Origin: Epiperipatus broadwayi
Lineage: Eukaryota > Onychophora > Udeonychophora > Euonychophora > Peripatidae
NCBI GenBank assembly: GCA_028023455.1
Contig: JAQFVV010006200.1
Location: 5,654,506-5,718,505 of the forward strand
Direction: 5' to 3'
DNA length: 64,000 bases
Numbering within the stretch: the stretch's first letter is position 1; every line of letters begins with the position of its first letter. The notes under the pieces are model-generated. The model saw only the letters and a program-made list of their open reading frames with translations. It made no database searches and was not told where the DNA came from. The position numbers were made by a program, and so were the translations under genes. This document shows positions 35,796-48,500 of this stretch, piece by piece.

Positions 35796-38116
35796 AAATT
35801 AGGCTCATAAATGCAAAAAAAGACTAAAATTAATGTTTTATTCATATAATTTTATCATTGTTTCTGACTTTATTTTTTCACAAATACAGATCAAATATTG
35901 AATTAGATATCATTTGACACTTCTTTTTATATATATACTCTGCTGTATTCTTAGATATCATATGAATTCACCTTCTGGTAAATTTCAGCTACTTGATGTT
36001 TTTAAAGCTCATCTGACATCTTCATCTAATATTAATCAGCAATAAATGATCTGTAATCAATGGTAAATGATGTGTACCTCTGCCTAATCATAAACCAATT
36101 GTCTGAGCATTAAGATGATCAATACTAGTTAGCAGTGCAAATCTATTTTCATAGAAAAGGTTAATTAACAAAAAAATTTTCATTGAGATTTTTTTGAACT
36201 GATTTAGTTTTCATCAGCTTATTTAATGCTTGAATGAAATATAAAGATCACCATTATCTGTATTTATAATCAGGATTCAAATATATTTGAGCAACAGATA
36301 TTGTTTTTAAGTTCATGAATTTTCTAACAAGCATAGAGGTTTTAAAATATTTGGAATGTTGACAATTCAATTATCATCAATTGTTGTTTTATAAATAGAT
36401 TTATGACTATATTTAGCTACAGTATATGGAGTTAAAAATTTAGAACTGTGCCTTCAAAAGTAGGGAAATTGATATAAATGATAATTACAATCACGTGATA
36501 ATGCATTCATACTTTAAGAGTAAAATATATCGCATAAATAACTCTATTTTATTTAGGAAACTCTGGTTGCTATTATGACATTGTTAACAGGTGTTTAGAA
36601 CTAAGCATGACTGAACAAATCCTTTTGTAATGAAATAGTTGTAGCATGAAAGGTTTGTTTAAAATTACATTAAAATTTACTGCTTTTAATACTCCAAGAA
36701 CTTTATATAAATAACATACAAAGTCTTGAAGCATTAATGTCTAACTGCTAAACAGACAAAAATTAAATCATTTTTGTCTGTGATACAAGATCTTATATGG
36801 GAAGCAAAATTTAGATAATGATAATTATGAGAATGAAATTCCATTTGTTGTGGGCTCAAATTAATATTCCCAAGACAACTCATTTACCTCAAATATATTA
36901 CATAATATTTTATGCTGTAAATTTTTAATATTTTTATACATACACACTATAGTATATTACCAAAAGGCATTTAACATGTATTTGTATAAAGCTATTCACA
37001 TAATATACTAATGATTCATTGTTTGAAGTGATAAAATGATACAATTGGTCCTTCTGGATCATTTAGTACTACTTCTACTGAGATGTGGTCAGTCTGTATT
37101 AAATTGCACTTGCTTCAAAACAGGTGTTTTTTTCCTAAATGGTTTGAGGAAAACCCAGCTATCTTGTTGGAAGTTTTCATTGATTTTTTGAGTTCTAAAA
37201 ATTATCTTTAGGATGAATGGAATAATGGTATTAGTAACATTACAAAAAAAGAAATAAATGGAAGCATACTTTTGTATCTGATCGTCAAAATTTGACAAAA
37301 AAAGAAAGTACTCAAATTTTAAGGGGGTAGAGGAATATTTTGACTGCATAGGATGAGAATATTTGGATTAATGGTTGGTAGCTAAAGAAAATGTTGTAGA
37401 GAGACACAAATTAATAATCTGAAAGGTAGGCCTGCTATTATATTTATCATATTCCTGGTTTTAAAATAAAAAATATTTTATTCAGTATATCTCATTATTT
37501 GACTCAGTTTTAAAAATAAAGAAAAGAATATCATAAAGAATATTAAACAAAATAATGCTTGAACAGCAATTAAAATGACATTATTGATATAAAAATTAAT
37601 GAATATAAATAAATATTGTCTAGTTATATTGTTAGAATAAATGATAAGCAATGTATTAAAAGAATTATCATTCGGATAGTGAAAGGTCAAAGGCTTTATC
37701 TAATTTGAGACAGAATGATGAAGTTACACTGTTTGTTGAATTATTATAAAAGAGTTTTTGCAGTAAACATTTATGGCAAAGTATTAGAGAGATTTTTGCT
37801 TTGCAATAGGTTGTTAATAAATAATGGTAATTGTGTATATTTGTAGGGTAAGTTAGATAAAAATACACTAGATGACATGAGTTAAATTTGCAATTGCTTT
37901 TATACCGTTTTATACTCTTATAATAGCTAGAGTACTAAGCTAAAAGTGATTCATTTTTGGTTTAAGTCAGTCAAATACTATTGATATTAGTGGATCTTGT
38001 GATTTCAACCGGCACTGCCAATTTTAATTGATAGGTTGCCTTATAGCTGTAACTTTATATCGTTACACAGAAAATTTTCATTATATTTCAATGTTCACAT
38101 AAATATCATATATATA
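35796..38116. other. AT-rich spacer
   Basis: No gene or element recognised. The minus-strand frames at 37089-37349, 37478-37690 and 37668-37868 are low-complexity and rich in F, I, Y and N. Confidence 0.4.
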
Positions 38117-38127
38117 TATTGTTAGTA

Positions 38128-38430
38128 AAAATAGACAAAACTCTCTCCATACAATAGTGCCACTCAAAGCAAGATAGAGTAATCAAGAGGATGCCAGAAG
38201 TCTTGTGCATAAAATCCCTATCTATTGCCTACTCATCCAATATCCCCAAACTAGTTTCTGGCTTATGGCCTTTGTCAGTGAGGAGCCTTGGATCTGAGAT
38301 AGGGATTTTATGCACAACCCTTCTGACATCCATTGATTACACTGTCTTGCTTTGAGTGGCACTACTGTATGGTGAGAGTTTTGCCTATTTTAACAACAGT
38401 TATGAACAAGCATGGGAGATAGTGATTATG
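38128..38430 (-). mobile_element. Hairpin retroposon, fullest copy (303 bp)
   Basis: Flanked by an 11-bp TSD (TATTGTTAGTA at 38117-38127 and 38431-38441). Minus-strand order: a slightly 5'-truncated leader CATAATCACTATCTCCCATG, TTGTTCATAACTGTTG, a hairpin arm (38297-38393), a loop of about 70 nt (38224-38296) containing GGGGATATTGGATGAGTAGG, the second arm (38129-38223), and the 3' end GAGTTTTGTCTATTTT. The arms are about 96 bp and mostly complementary, giving a long RNA hairpin behind a ~35-nt leader. No tRNA-like A and B boxes, coding frame or poly(A) tail are seen. The TSD length and variable 5' end suggest target-primed insertion. Confidence 0.85.
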
Positions 38431-38441
38431 TATTGTTAGTA

Positions 38442-40787
38442 GCTAAATGATGTTAATACTATCAATGAAATATTTACTAGTCAATCAGATTCAAAAATAA
38501 CAAAAGGCTTTTACATAATATTTAAATTTCTGTCTGAATCAACCATTCACAACCCAATAACTACTTGATCCACTATCGTTATTGCTTCAGTATAATTTTT
38601 TAAGCTTTGCTGAAATTTGTAGATAATATTGCTTCAGCATGATATATCTTTGTTATTTGGATATATTAAGAGGCTCATCAAAGTTAAATTTATTATAGTA
38701 TTTTAATTTTAAAACTGCATATAAAATTAAAAAGTTGACAAGATGCCACCAGCAATGCTAAGTGTCATCATTTGATCGAAATAGTCTATTGCCTAATTTA
38801 CTTAAATTGCTTCAAATAGAGAATGTAATACATTTGAATGTAACATTTACAGTGTTTATTGTAAATAGTTATTGTAAGATGGCTTTTTAAATTGAAAATG
38901 AAATTTTTTCTATTTATTTTAGGATATGAAATGCTGGATTTTATATTTGTTTAAATAGCATTTGATTCACATAGTAATTTAAAAAATGAATATGTAGGAT
39001 GTATATAAAGGTTTGGCTATAGATTCTGGTTTGTGATTGTCTGGGCTGATAGCCATAGTGATAATAACTATGTGGTGTAGCCAATATAGGCTGAAATTTG
39101 AATCATCATGAAAGCTTTCTATTATTTTTCAATTTAAGTTGATGTTTTAGCTAATTGTTTAATAATGTTTTATTATTAAGTATTATATGTTATTTGTTTA
39201 TTTGAATTGCAGTCATATATGAATTGTAACATTGTGCTGTAAATTTGATTAAAATTGATTAAAATGTACTGAGATAAAACTAGAGATTTTAGATCCAGAT
39301 ATAGAATTAATAGAGATGGACAGAATTATATTAAAAAAAAAAATTGAGTCTCTTGTTAACTGTCAGGCAGACATAAAATATATATTTATTGGGGGGGGGG
39401 GGGAGATGGCAATTGCCAGGTAAAGACACATTCTATGGCTCAGTCTGAAACTATTTTGATTGTGATTAATCTTGTAAATGGTAATTTATTCTCCTATTAT
39501 AAAAATATTAATTTATTACCTCATCAAAAACTTAACGAAGTTAGTAAGATTGTTCATTTAAAACAGAATGAAATGGCAAGAAATGTTTAATGCATAGTTT
39601 TGTTTCACAATTGATGTTGAATACGTTTATCTTAAGAGGTAGCCTTCATTTTGGAATTTTTTAATAGACTTACAATTATCTATACCTTTTAAAACTGTCC
39701 TTTTTTTTTTCTTTGTATGATTTCCTGCCTTAGCGTTTCATTTAGATGAATATCTGCGTCAAATTACGATGTATTAATGTATTAACTTAATGTTTAAAAA
39801 AATATTTAGCTACTTATTTGACTAGATGAGAAAAACTGACTTGTTTGATCTGGGAATAGTAAAGTAGTATAAGCTGTAGATATAATCCAATAATAAATGA
39901 CATGTCATAATTTATTATTCCTGCGATAGTCATGCAAATTAATATTTTTTAAAAGAGTTTGAGGAAATTAATTTTTCAAATTGCTCTAATTGCTTCTGAT
40001 AAGAAAAGTGACATTTTTCCTATCAAAAAACTTCTAATCTCTCAATTTACATAGCAGTTTTGAGATCTAACTTGAAATTATTCCGTTTGATTTTTTTTTT
40101 TTAGAAAAACATGTCTTAGAAACAATTTAAAATTACTTCATATATAATTCCGTGAACTTGTTCCATTATTAGTAAGCAAAAGATTATCATTCTATTTCCG
40201 ATTATGAAAAGAAAAAAAACATTTTGCCAATGTTTCTTCGCATGCTATTTTACATTGAATAAATTTGTGTGTGTGCGTGTAAGAGATTGAGAATAAATTG
40301 TGCATTTTTTAAAAACTATTTTGAATCTATTATAGAATGTGCCAAATCTATACTAATCATTGTCAAACAAATCGTAACAGTCTTCTAATTGTATATTATT
40401 CCACCTTACCTATAGAAATTTCTGGATTTTTTTTTAATTGTTTGCAATGCTCTTAAAAGAATAGTTACTTATTACTGTATGGTCTGGCTCTTGAAATTCT
40501 TTGGTTGCCATCATATGGCCGTTTTTCCTTTTGAGAGCTTAGGACCTTCGCTTCTATAGTCCTGGAGTGATTATCCCCTATAATACTGTCAGAGTTCATG
40601 TTAATAGTTTTATTGTACTACTCATAATTTGCTGTCTTTAATCAGATGTATATCAAAATGAAATCTGTTTTCGCTACAGAGACATTTGTTTCATCTAGTA
40701 ATGCATGATATCTGCTGAGTGGGCCATGGGAAGGCTGTTATCTATTTGCTTAAATACTAAGTATATTCTCTACTGAGTGATAGTTTG
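38442..40787. other. AT-rich spacer with a G homopolymer
   Basis: A G run of about 13 lies near 39391-39403. Raised GC at 40480-40600 is not identified. It sits about 500 bp upstream of the Jockey-like LINE and might belong to it. Confidence 0.35.
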
Positions 40788-40797
40788 TTTATATAAA

Positions 40798-40855
40798 GCC
40801 AATAAACATCACATGATCACCAATGCTATAGTGAGTTTTTGCCTGTTTTAATTTC
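40798..40855 (+). mobile_element. Hairpin retroposon, 58-bp deletion copy
   Basis: TSD TTTATATAAA at 40788-40797 and 40856-40865. The whole insert is the leader GCCAATAAACATCACATGAT, CACCAATGC, then TATAGTGAGTTTTTGCCTGT and TTTAATTTC. The hairpin is precisely missing. Confidence 0.8.
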
Positions 40856-40999
40856 TTTATATAAAAACAATAAAATAATTCAAGTCAACATTGAGAGTAT
40901 ATACATTGATAATGATTATCTCTTATAAATTAATTGTTTAACATAAGTTGATGTAATTAAAAATACAAGAGAAGTGCCATTTTTTTTAATATTGTGTAT

Positions 41000-43530
41000 C
41001 TTCTTAAAATTTCTGGATTTATATTGATTATTTATGGAATGTATTGTAATCATGGTATGGCTACCTTTGTTTCAAATTGTCTGATAAAGCAAACAACTTA
41101 ATTTAAATGGTATTGCAATTACCATTCATATAGATTAATTTTTATATGTAACTGCAATGTATGCAATATTTTCAACTTCTACCCTCAATATAAATTTGCT
41201 TCATCCTTTTCTTCCACATCTACAACGTTTGTATTTATAGGACATTTTAATGTTCACAATAGTCTTTAGGTATATATAGATGATAATATAGCAGGTTATG
41301 AATTTTTAGAATGGATGGATTTGAATAACGTATTTAATTTATGATACTAAGAAAAATTCCATTCTGTCAGATGGGGATAAGAAACAACTCCTAATTAATT
41401 TTTGTTTCAACAAAAAATTATTATTATTAGACCATAGTCAATGTAAATCAAGACTAATCACTTTTTTAATCCACATTCCTATAGTTAAAAGTTATCCTGT
41501 TCTGAGATGGACCTTAAGGAAAGCTTATTGTTGTCAATATATAGAATATTTTGAACAGAGTATTAATAGAATCTTTCCAATTGCTTTTTTGCTATGGTAT
41601 GTTTCAAATTCATAGTAATAGGTTATAGAGTCTATCCCTCATAGATATTAAATGCAATTTCTTTCAGGTTGGAACAGCAGTACTCTATGTAATCAATTTG
41701 TATCTTCCAAATTTTCCAATGCTGACAAAGTTGTAAAATCATTGGATAATGCCAGAAAAGAAAGATGAAGAGAAACCATGGAGAAATAAAACTAGTCATA
41801 AGCCCTGGTCATCTTTACAAAAGCTTGCATAAAATAACTCTAAAAGAACCATTGTTGACATAACTAATGAGGTTGTCAGTTATTTATATATATATATCTG
41901 ACTTCTAAACCCAAAATTGATAGAATGAGGAAAAAACATCAATAGAGCAGAATTGCAAGCTTGTCTTTCACAAAGTTTAAATATCAATCTAAAATTGAAC
42001 TTGTCTGTTATTGTCTTGAATCACAAAATGCAACAGGGAACAGATAGTGTGCTTTAAAGTTTCTAAAAAATTGATGATCTAAAGCCAAAGCATAATTGAC
42101 AAAGCTATTCAATAATAATATTTATTAAGAAACAGTTTCAAAAATTTGACATATAAGTAAAACTATAGCAATATTAAAACCAAATAAATCAGTAATGTTC
42201 AAAAAAAATTTTCACCCAGTATCATTTTTATATGTTCTCTGTAAGCTTTTTGAAAGAATCATTAACAAGAATTTTGCTTATAGATTAAAGTTGTCTTCTT
42301 ATAGAGCAGGCTAGTTTTAGGACAGGAAAAACTGCTATGAATAAGTTTTCTTTTTAATAACTGACATTGACAAATACTTTCAAATTGAATTAAAGTTTAG
42401 TACTATTTTTATTGATCTAACCTCAACTTTTGATTCTGTTTGGAAAAATAGTCTTCTTCTAAAAGTTTCTAAAATACTTAAATATAGGAAAACCATTAAT
42501 TTATTTGACAGATTGCTCTTCAATAGAAAAATTTAAATGACATTAATTGATAATCATAGCAGAAACAAATTTTAAGAACAGTTTATCACTGGATTCAGTT
42601 ATCCCATCTACTTTAATATATTCATCAGTGATCTTCCTGCTGTAATATAAAGAAAATTCATTTTTACTAATGATTTTGCTTTGAATTCTTAAAGGGATCT
42701 TTTCCCGGAATAGAGAAATCTCTCAATAAAGATTTAAAAAGATTAAAAGTCTTTTTTAAAGATTGGAATCTTATTCATAATCCAATGAAAGCAATATGTT
42801 CAACTTGTCATATAAACAATAGGAAATTATCTCATAATCTGAAATAATCTTTTGCAATAGTAGATTGAGACATAATTTTACCCCCATTTTATCTAGGAGT
42901 AAACTTAAATCACAACCTTAACTTATTTACTGCTTGGGATTGTGATGTAAGTAATTTGTGGACAGTTTCTTCAGACTAGAATATTCTATTGGTGAATAGT
43001 TTTCATGCTAAACTTTTGGATATTCAGTTAAAGATTACCATCAGAAATGCTATTCCAACTTACATAATGTCTATTGTTTCACATATTCCCTCTGATAGAT
43101 TTTAGAAGAGAAATTAACTCGCCAAAAAAAAAAAATCATAAAAAGCTATTAAGCAAATTGGATCAGCAAGATATAGTTTCACCATCTATGACTCAACTTA
43201 AATGAAAATTTTTTGAATGTTCAACCTAGAATTTACAATCAAAGAATTATGGCATAAAAATGGAATTCTTATAAAAGAATTCAACTAGCTGGATTTGATC
43301 TTTTACATGCATCTTGAATCTCATCCACAGATTCAGAACTACCAAAATCATTGTGTTCATCTGTTTGATAAATAGAATTTTAACATCACTAATCTTTATA
43401 AATGTGAGCAATACATGAACTACATAATTAATGACTGTCACATCTATGGATGCAGTAGTAGAATTGAAGAACTTAATAAAACCACTGGTATCTTTCTCAT
43501 TGGATTTTCTACCAGTTTCTTTATAATATG
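41000..43530 (+). pseudogene. Jockey-like LINE relic (endonuclease plus reverse transcriptase)
   Basis: No long frame survives, but reading across frames shows a complete protein order. Endonuclease traces: LKISGF near 41008, HGMATFVSN near 41054, FVFIGHFNVHNS (41228-41263, the GDFN motif with D to H), then LEWMDLNNVFNLYD. Linker: PVLRWTLRKA. Reverse transcriptase: NFHPVSFLYVLCKLFERI near 42211-42260, FIDLTSTFDSVW (motif A, about 42408-42443), FNIFISDLPAV, FIFTNDFAL (motif C, the FADD changed to TNDF; ND at 42669-42674). C terminus: FHAKLLDIQLKITIRNAIP and a final INDCHIYGCSSRIEELN near 43430-43475. Stops and frameshifts occur every few dozen codons. This architecture is the Jockey-type LINE common in invertebrates. 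It is old and certainly inactive. Confidence 0.85.
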
Positions 43531-44269
43531 TTATTAATCATTAAACTATATAAAAAAACTATAAGTAAATAAATTGTATGGTTAATCTGTTGCTGTTTTA
43601 CTTCATTCGTAGTACATAATTGGTGATCATTGATGAGTAATCATTGATCTATTGAGGTAACAACTAAAACAACACCCGATATCATGAACAGGATTAGTAT
43701 TCCAAACTTAGCATATAATAATGAAAAAGAATGTTTGAGAAAGAAATTGTTGGACTTTATGAAAAATATTGAATATGGATGAATTAAGGACAGATCAGTT
43801 AAATCAGTTTTTATATAAGAAAGTTGAAGGGTCATTTAAAGTTTTTGTTAGATTATTATTTAATGAATGATCATATATATAATCATGAAGAAAAAAATTA
43901 ATTAGGTAATTTGAAAATATAGATAGACAAGATGGATTAGAAGCTGATAGACAAAATGGATTAAAAGTTGATTAGGTTATTTAATAATGACTTCCTTTTC
44001 AGAATAAATATAGAGGGAAATATTAAGAGTAAAAGTACATTGTGTTTAAATTATGGTTATGGTTATATGTGACAATAGATGGGGATTTAATTTGTTGTAA
44101 ATTGAACAGGATATCTAGAAACTGTAGAAGGGAGAAATAAAAGATGGAAAATGTAGATTATATGGTAATTGGAAAACTACTTATGAAGTATGCAGTTTTA
44201 AAGAAGGAAGAAGCAATTAAGATTGGGATATTGGTAGGAGAAATTTGGAGATTATTTGAAAAAATGGTA
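43531..44269. other. Spacer, purine-rich on plus strand
   Basis: Purine-rich text at 43690-43840 and 44090-44260 has partly open frames, but no family could be named. Confidence 0.35.
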
Positions 44270-45537
44270 CTAGTTGATTAGACACACATGCTGCTTGATG
44301 GCATTGTTGCTACGCAAAACAATAAAATATGAACATTCCCAGGCCTTTTTTTTTTTATTTTCTTTGTTTTTTTCTTTTTATTTTTTTTTTTCTTTGTTTT
44401 TTGAAATACATATTTAGTTTGTTTGTCTTATAAAAAAAATCAAACACAGAATTTGTACTTTTTAAAGTTTTTTTTTATTAACATCAACAAATTTACAAAA
44501 AAAAAATCAAACACAGAATTTGTAGTTTTTAAAGGTCGTTTTCTTATTAACATCAACAAATTTTCAACTTATTACGCTTTTTTTTTTGTTTTCACTTTTT
44601 GTTTTTTTTTTAAGTAACATCAACATATTTAAAACTTATTATGCTTTTTTGGGGGGTTCTTTTTTTAAAAAAATATAAAAATAAAATCAACTAATTTAAA
44701 ACTTATTAGACTTTTTTTGGGGGGGTTCGTTTTTTTTTTTAAATAACATCAACAAATTTAAGACTTATTGCGCTTTTTTTTTGGTTCCACTTTTTTTTTT
44801 TTTAAATAACATTAACCAAGTTAAAACTTATTACACTTTTTTTTTTGATTCCGCTTTTTTTTTAAAAAATAATATCAACAAATTTTTTACGCTTTCTAAT
44901 CAAATCCATTCGATTACATGAGCGAGATGAATCGAAATTGACTTGTACATTTTGTGGTAAAAAGCTTTATTGATGCTCCACACTCAGATGTCTTTGAATC
45001 TGGAAGCACCTTCTTCCCCTGCAAAAATGCCACAGCATCTGCTTCTGTTGCCGGTAAATGCGAGAATCAAGCGACGTCTTGGTTTTCTTGTGTCATTTTG
45101 TTTGTCTTGTGTGGGTTATTGAGAATATGTTACTTGATGCATTACCTATTTCCAAGTATGTTCAGACCTACCCTTTGACAAGGTTTTGCACCTTAAAACT
45201 TGGCTACAGAAATGTGTAAACCCTCCGATAATTATTGGTTAGTCAAATTGCGTGATTTCAATAAAAAAAATATATAAATTTATTTACAAATAATGATTTT
45301 TGGATACATGATCAACACACACCCTCAGACAATACTGTAAAAAAGTGTGAAGTGTGCGAATTCGCAGAAATAATTTAGTGCGATGCGACAACATAACCTG
45401 CAATGTGTAATATAACAGGACTGTTGTATTACACATAAACATGGCTGCGAAAATACAGTTGGCCACATAAATGGCATTTTTATGCATTTTAGCACATAAA
45501 TAACAACATCAAGCAGCGTGTATGTCTAATCAACCAG
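44270..45537. mobile_element. DNA-transposon-like element with ~31-bp TIRs, 1.27 kb
   Basis: The left end CTAGTTGATTAGACACACAT, then GCTGCTTGATG, is matched in reverse at the right end (CTGGTTGATTAGACATACAC, then GCTGCTTGATG, read on the minus strand from 45537). Four mismatches over 31 bp indicate real terminal inverted repeats. The left third is a T-rich minisatellite (44425-44895). The right part (44920-45480) is CpG-containing, less AT-rich sequence with no recognised transposase. The TSD is not clear, so the superfamily is left open. Confidence 0.65.
44425..44895. repeat. T-rich minisatellite inside the TIR element
   Basis: About seven or eight irregular units of roughly 60-75 bp. Each has the core AACATCAACAAATTTAAAAC, then TTATTACGC followed by a T tract, sometimes G4-G7, and GGTTCCACTTT. 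Units diverge mainly in tract length. The plus strand is almost free of purine runs apart from the core. Confidence 0.8.
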
Positions 45538-48500
45538 TTCCGAAAAAATTAAGAGTTTTAACAAGATAAATTATTAGAGATAAAAATAGGAAAGATATAA
45601 AGGAGGGATAAAGTAAAAGAAATCACAAATGTTGACTATCCATGCAATGCATGTTATTTCAACATTTTTTCCCTGCCCAAATGAAGCATTATTAATTAAA
45701 AATCAATTATAAGAGAACATTCAATAACTAGTTCCTTTTGTGTTGATTGATTAAATAAATGTTTGCATTAGTTGTTATAATTTAAAATATATAACTCCCT
45801 AAATGTTGCAATTATAGTAAATGTAAAGGGAAATCATGAAATGTTTAAGACATTCTTGAAATTATTTCTACTTTTCCACTTATGTACAATTTTTATTTTT
45901 ATAAATTTCGTAATATAACACATGCTCATTTGAATAATGTCTTTAGTGTAAATGTCAAAATTAACCATTGCAAGAAAATTGAGTATGCACATAGGATAAA
46001 CACTTTGTAACTTTGCAACACTACTTTTTCATAGTACATTAATCTCATTAAAATAGTTCCAGTTGTCATCTTTTGTTCTTTTTTTCTATCGAAATTATAT
46101 TTGACAGTCACATTTTGCAGCTATTATCTATTTATATTTTATGAGTTTAAACTTGACTGTGCAATTTTCTTAAATCCTTTTACATTTCTACTTAATTATT
46201 TTTCATATAAAATGTTTCCAAATAATTCTGAAATTACTCTGTCATCAGTAACTACTGTATCAGTATTGAATAGCAATAAATATAAATGTCCTCCACAGAC
46301 ATGAGGACCATTCGCACAAATCATTTTTGAATAGTATCCTATGTTTATCATATGTAACCATTCAAATGATATGACAATCTACATTCAATAAGATAACTCT
46401 AACTATATCTCTTACCTCATCTGGGTGAATCCATTTAACTTGTAAAAAGATCTCAAACTTTGATAATATAAGCAGTTTTTTAAATCTGCTACTAAATGAT
46501 CAAATAATTTAGTCTACAATTTCTTGATGATTTTGCCATATATATTTTAAAAACAGTTACCTCACCTTATTCTAGACCATTTAGTATAATCTTGTGATAT
46601 ATAATGCTATAAAATCTTCATCTCTAGACTAGTTTTTGGTTTTTTTCTTCAAGTAAAGGCTAGAATTCAGAACTGGAACTAATGCATTTATGCTTTAATT
46701 AACTATCTTCTATTGATTTGTATTATTCAAGCTAATAAAACTAGTCTGGCAGTAGGTATTCTATAGCACTGCTATTTGGTGTCCATTAACTATTCAAACT
46801 TATAGTAGTTGACTATAGTGTAGATGAAAATATCTGCTATTTAGAAGCAAATAAGTAAACATATGGGTCACATGATGTTATTGATGGTACCAATTTAGGT
46901 GCATCATTGCAAATTGATTTTATTTGGTTTTTAATCATTAAGTAGTTTTAGGAGAGTAAAGATCTATCATTACTTAGAATTCCTCTTCTTATACAGAATA
47001 TTAATATTAGGAAATCTTCAAATAGTAGACTATTTATTTCTTAAAGCTTTCTTTATTAAAACTATCTTCTGCTTTCATCTTGAAATATGAAAATTCCCAC
47101 TTTTCTTAAAATTGTCTTCTATCAAATTTTTCTTCTAACATTGCAATTTTTGCTGGGAGAGCAAAAATCTTATAATCATCTTAGTCAGTGTAGTCATTAT
47201 TGACATGGTAATCATAAAAAAAAAAGCATGATAGCATTAAGATGCAACTTGTTCTCTCTTTTCTTGAACATAAATCCTTCTGGCATTTGGATTAGAACAT
47301 TTCTCATAACCATATAAATCACTTGAGAAAAAGAAACTTATGCAAGTATATAAGAGAATAACGCCAGATTGGTAATACACTGAATCTTTATCGTTAAATA
47401 TCATGGCATGACTCAGGATCATAAAAGAGTTAGTATTTATGAAACATTTAATGAACATTAGAGCTCTAATGCAGAAAAAATATGGATCTTGGATTCTTAA
47501 AATTACAATAGTTACCATGGGAGTACAGTGGTTAATATAATCTGAATGTAACAATGTTGAAATTTGTTATGTAATTATTTACCTGTGCCACTTTGATGGT
47601 TTAATCCTGAATGTATAAGGTCACCAGAAATAGCTATTTGTTATGTGCTGTCAATATAAATGAATCAACTCTTTGAAGTCAAAATGGCCTTGGGTGCTAT
47701 AAGGGATAATATATATCACAAAGATATAATTCAGGGTTAAATTCAAATCCACTCAGATGCAAATATAGCATTAACAGAAACACCATTATCAGAAAAATTG
47801 CATCTTATAATACCAGGGCCATAAGAATAAATGATCATTTTAATCTTGCAAATTTTTGTGACAAAGAGAAAACACTGGTTCATTTAAATTGGAAGTACAT
47901 AATATAGTAATATTTTGCCCGTTATTTTACATTACATATATATGTATAGATGCATTTTAAATGTCTCAAATGTATAGTATATATTTGTTTAAGAAGCGTA
48001 TGAATATATTTTATTTTAAATCAGTATTAGTCATTTTAAGATTGAAATTGTTTTGTTTCTAATTTAATAATTCTCTAGAAAATATTGACAGCTGGTAAAA
48101 ATGAATATAATACAGAAATATTTTTTTCAATATTCAAAGTGTAAGGACTTTTAGAAATGAATATTTTAAAATCTTGGATACAAACTCAAGTTAATAGAGT
48201 TCTTTCTTTGACAAAGAGAAAATTAAGTGAAAAACATTCGATCACCAATCCTTCACAATAAGAAAAGTAATGAATAAAACTTAAAACATCCTAACACAAT
48301 ACAACTTATAAGAATTAGTAGTTAACATTTTGCTTTAATATCTATAATTGATTTTACTTTAAGTTTATATGTTGTGAAAGAATGCTAAGAAGTTAATTTA
48401 GTGACAGTTGTGACAAAATTTCACATCTATTCTTACACTCGCTCATTAGATATATATTGCTTTTTGCTAAACTTAGTTATAAATAAGTAGGCAGTCAGAT

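Noticed and set aside
39391-39403. G, C and A homopolymers here and near 27691, 49096 and 56277
   Set aside because: Ordinary mononucleotide microsatellites; no G-quadruplex-like series of separate G runs.
43690-43780. Plus-strand text IPNLAYNNEKECLRKKLL that faintly recalls the end of HECT ubiquitin ligases
   Set aside because: The active-site cysteine segment and upstream HECT motifs are missing, and the resemblance is limited to a few residues.
44920-44990. KLTCTFCGKK, reminiscent of a C-x2-C zinc ribbon such as that of ribosomal protein eL43 (L37a)
   Set aside because: The second pair of cysteines is not at the right distance, an in-frame stop follows at once, and the segment lies inside a TIR element.
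47237-47554. 105-codon open frame on the minus strand
   Set aside because: No recognisable motif, odd composition, no splice or promoter context, and it lies in AT-rich spacer where frames of this size occur by chance.
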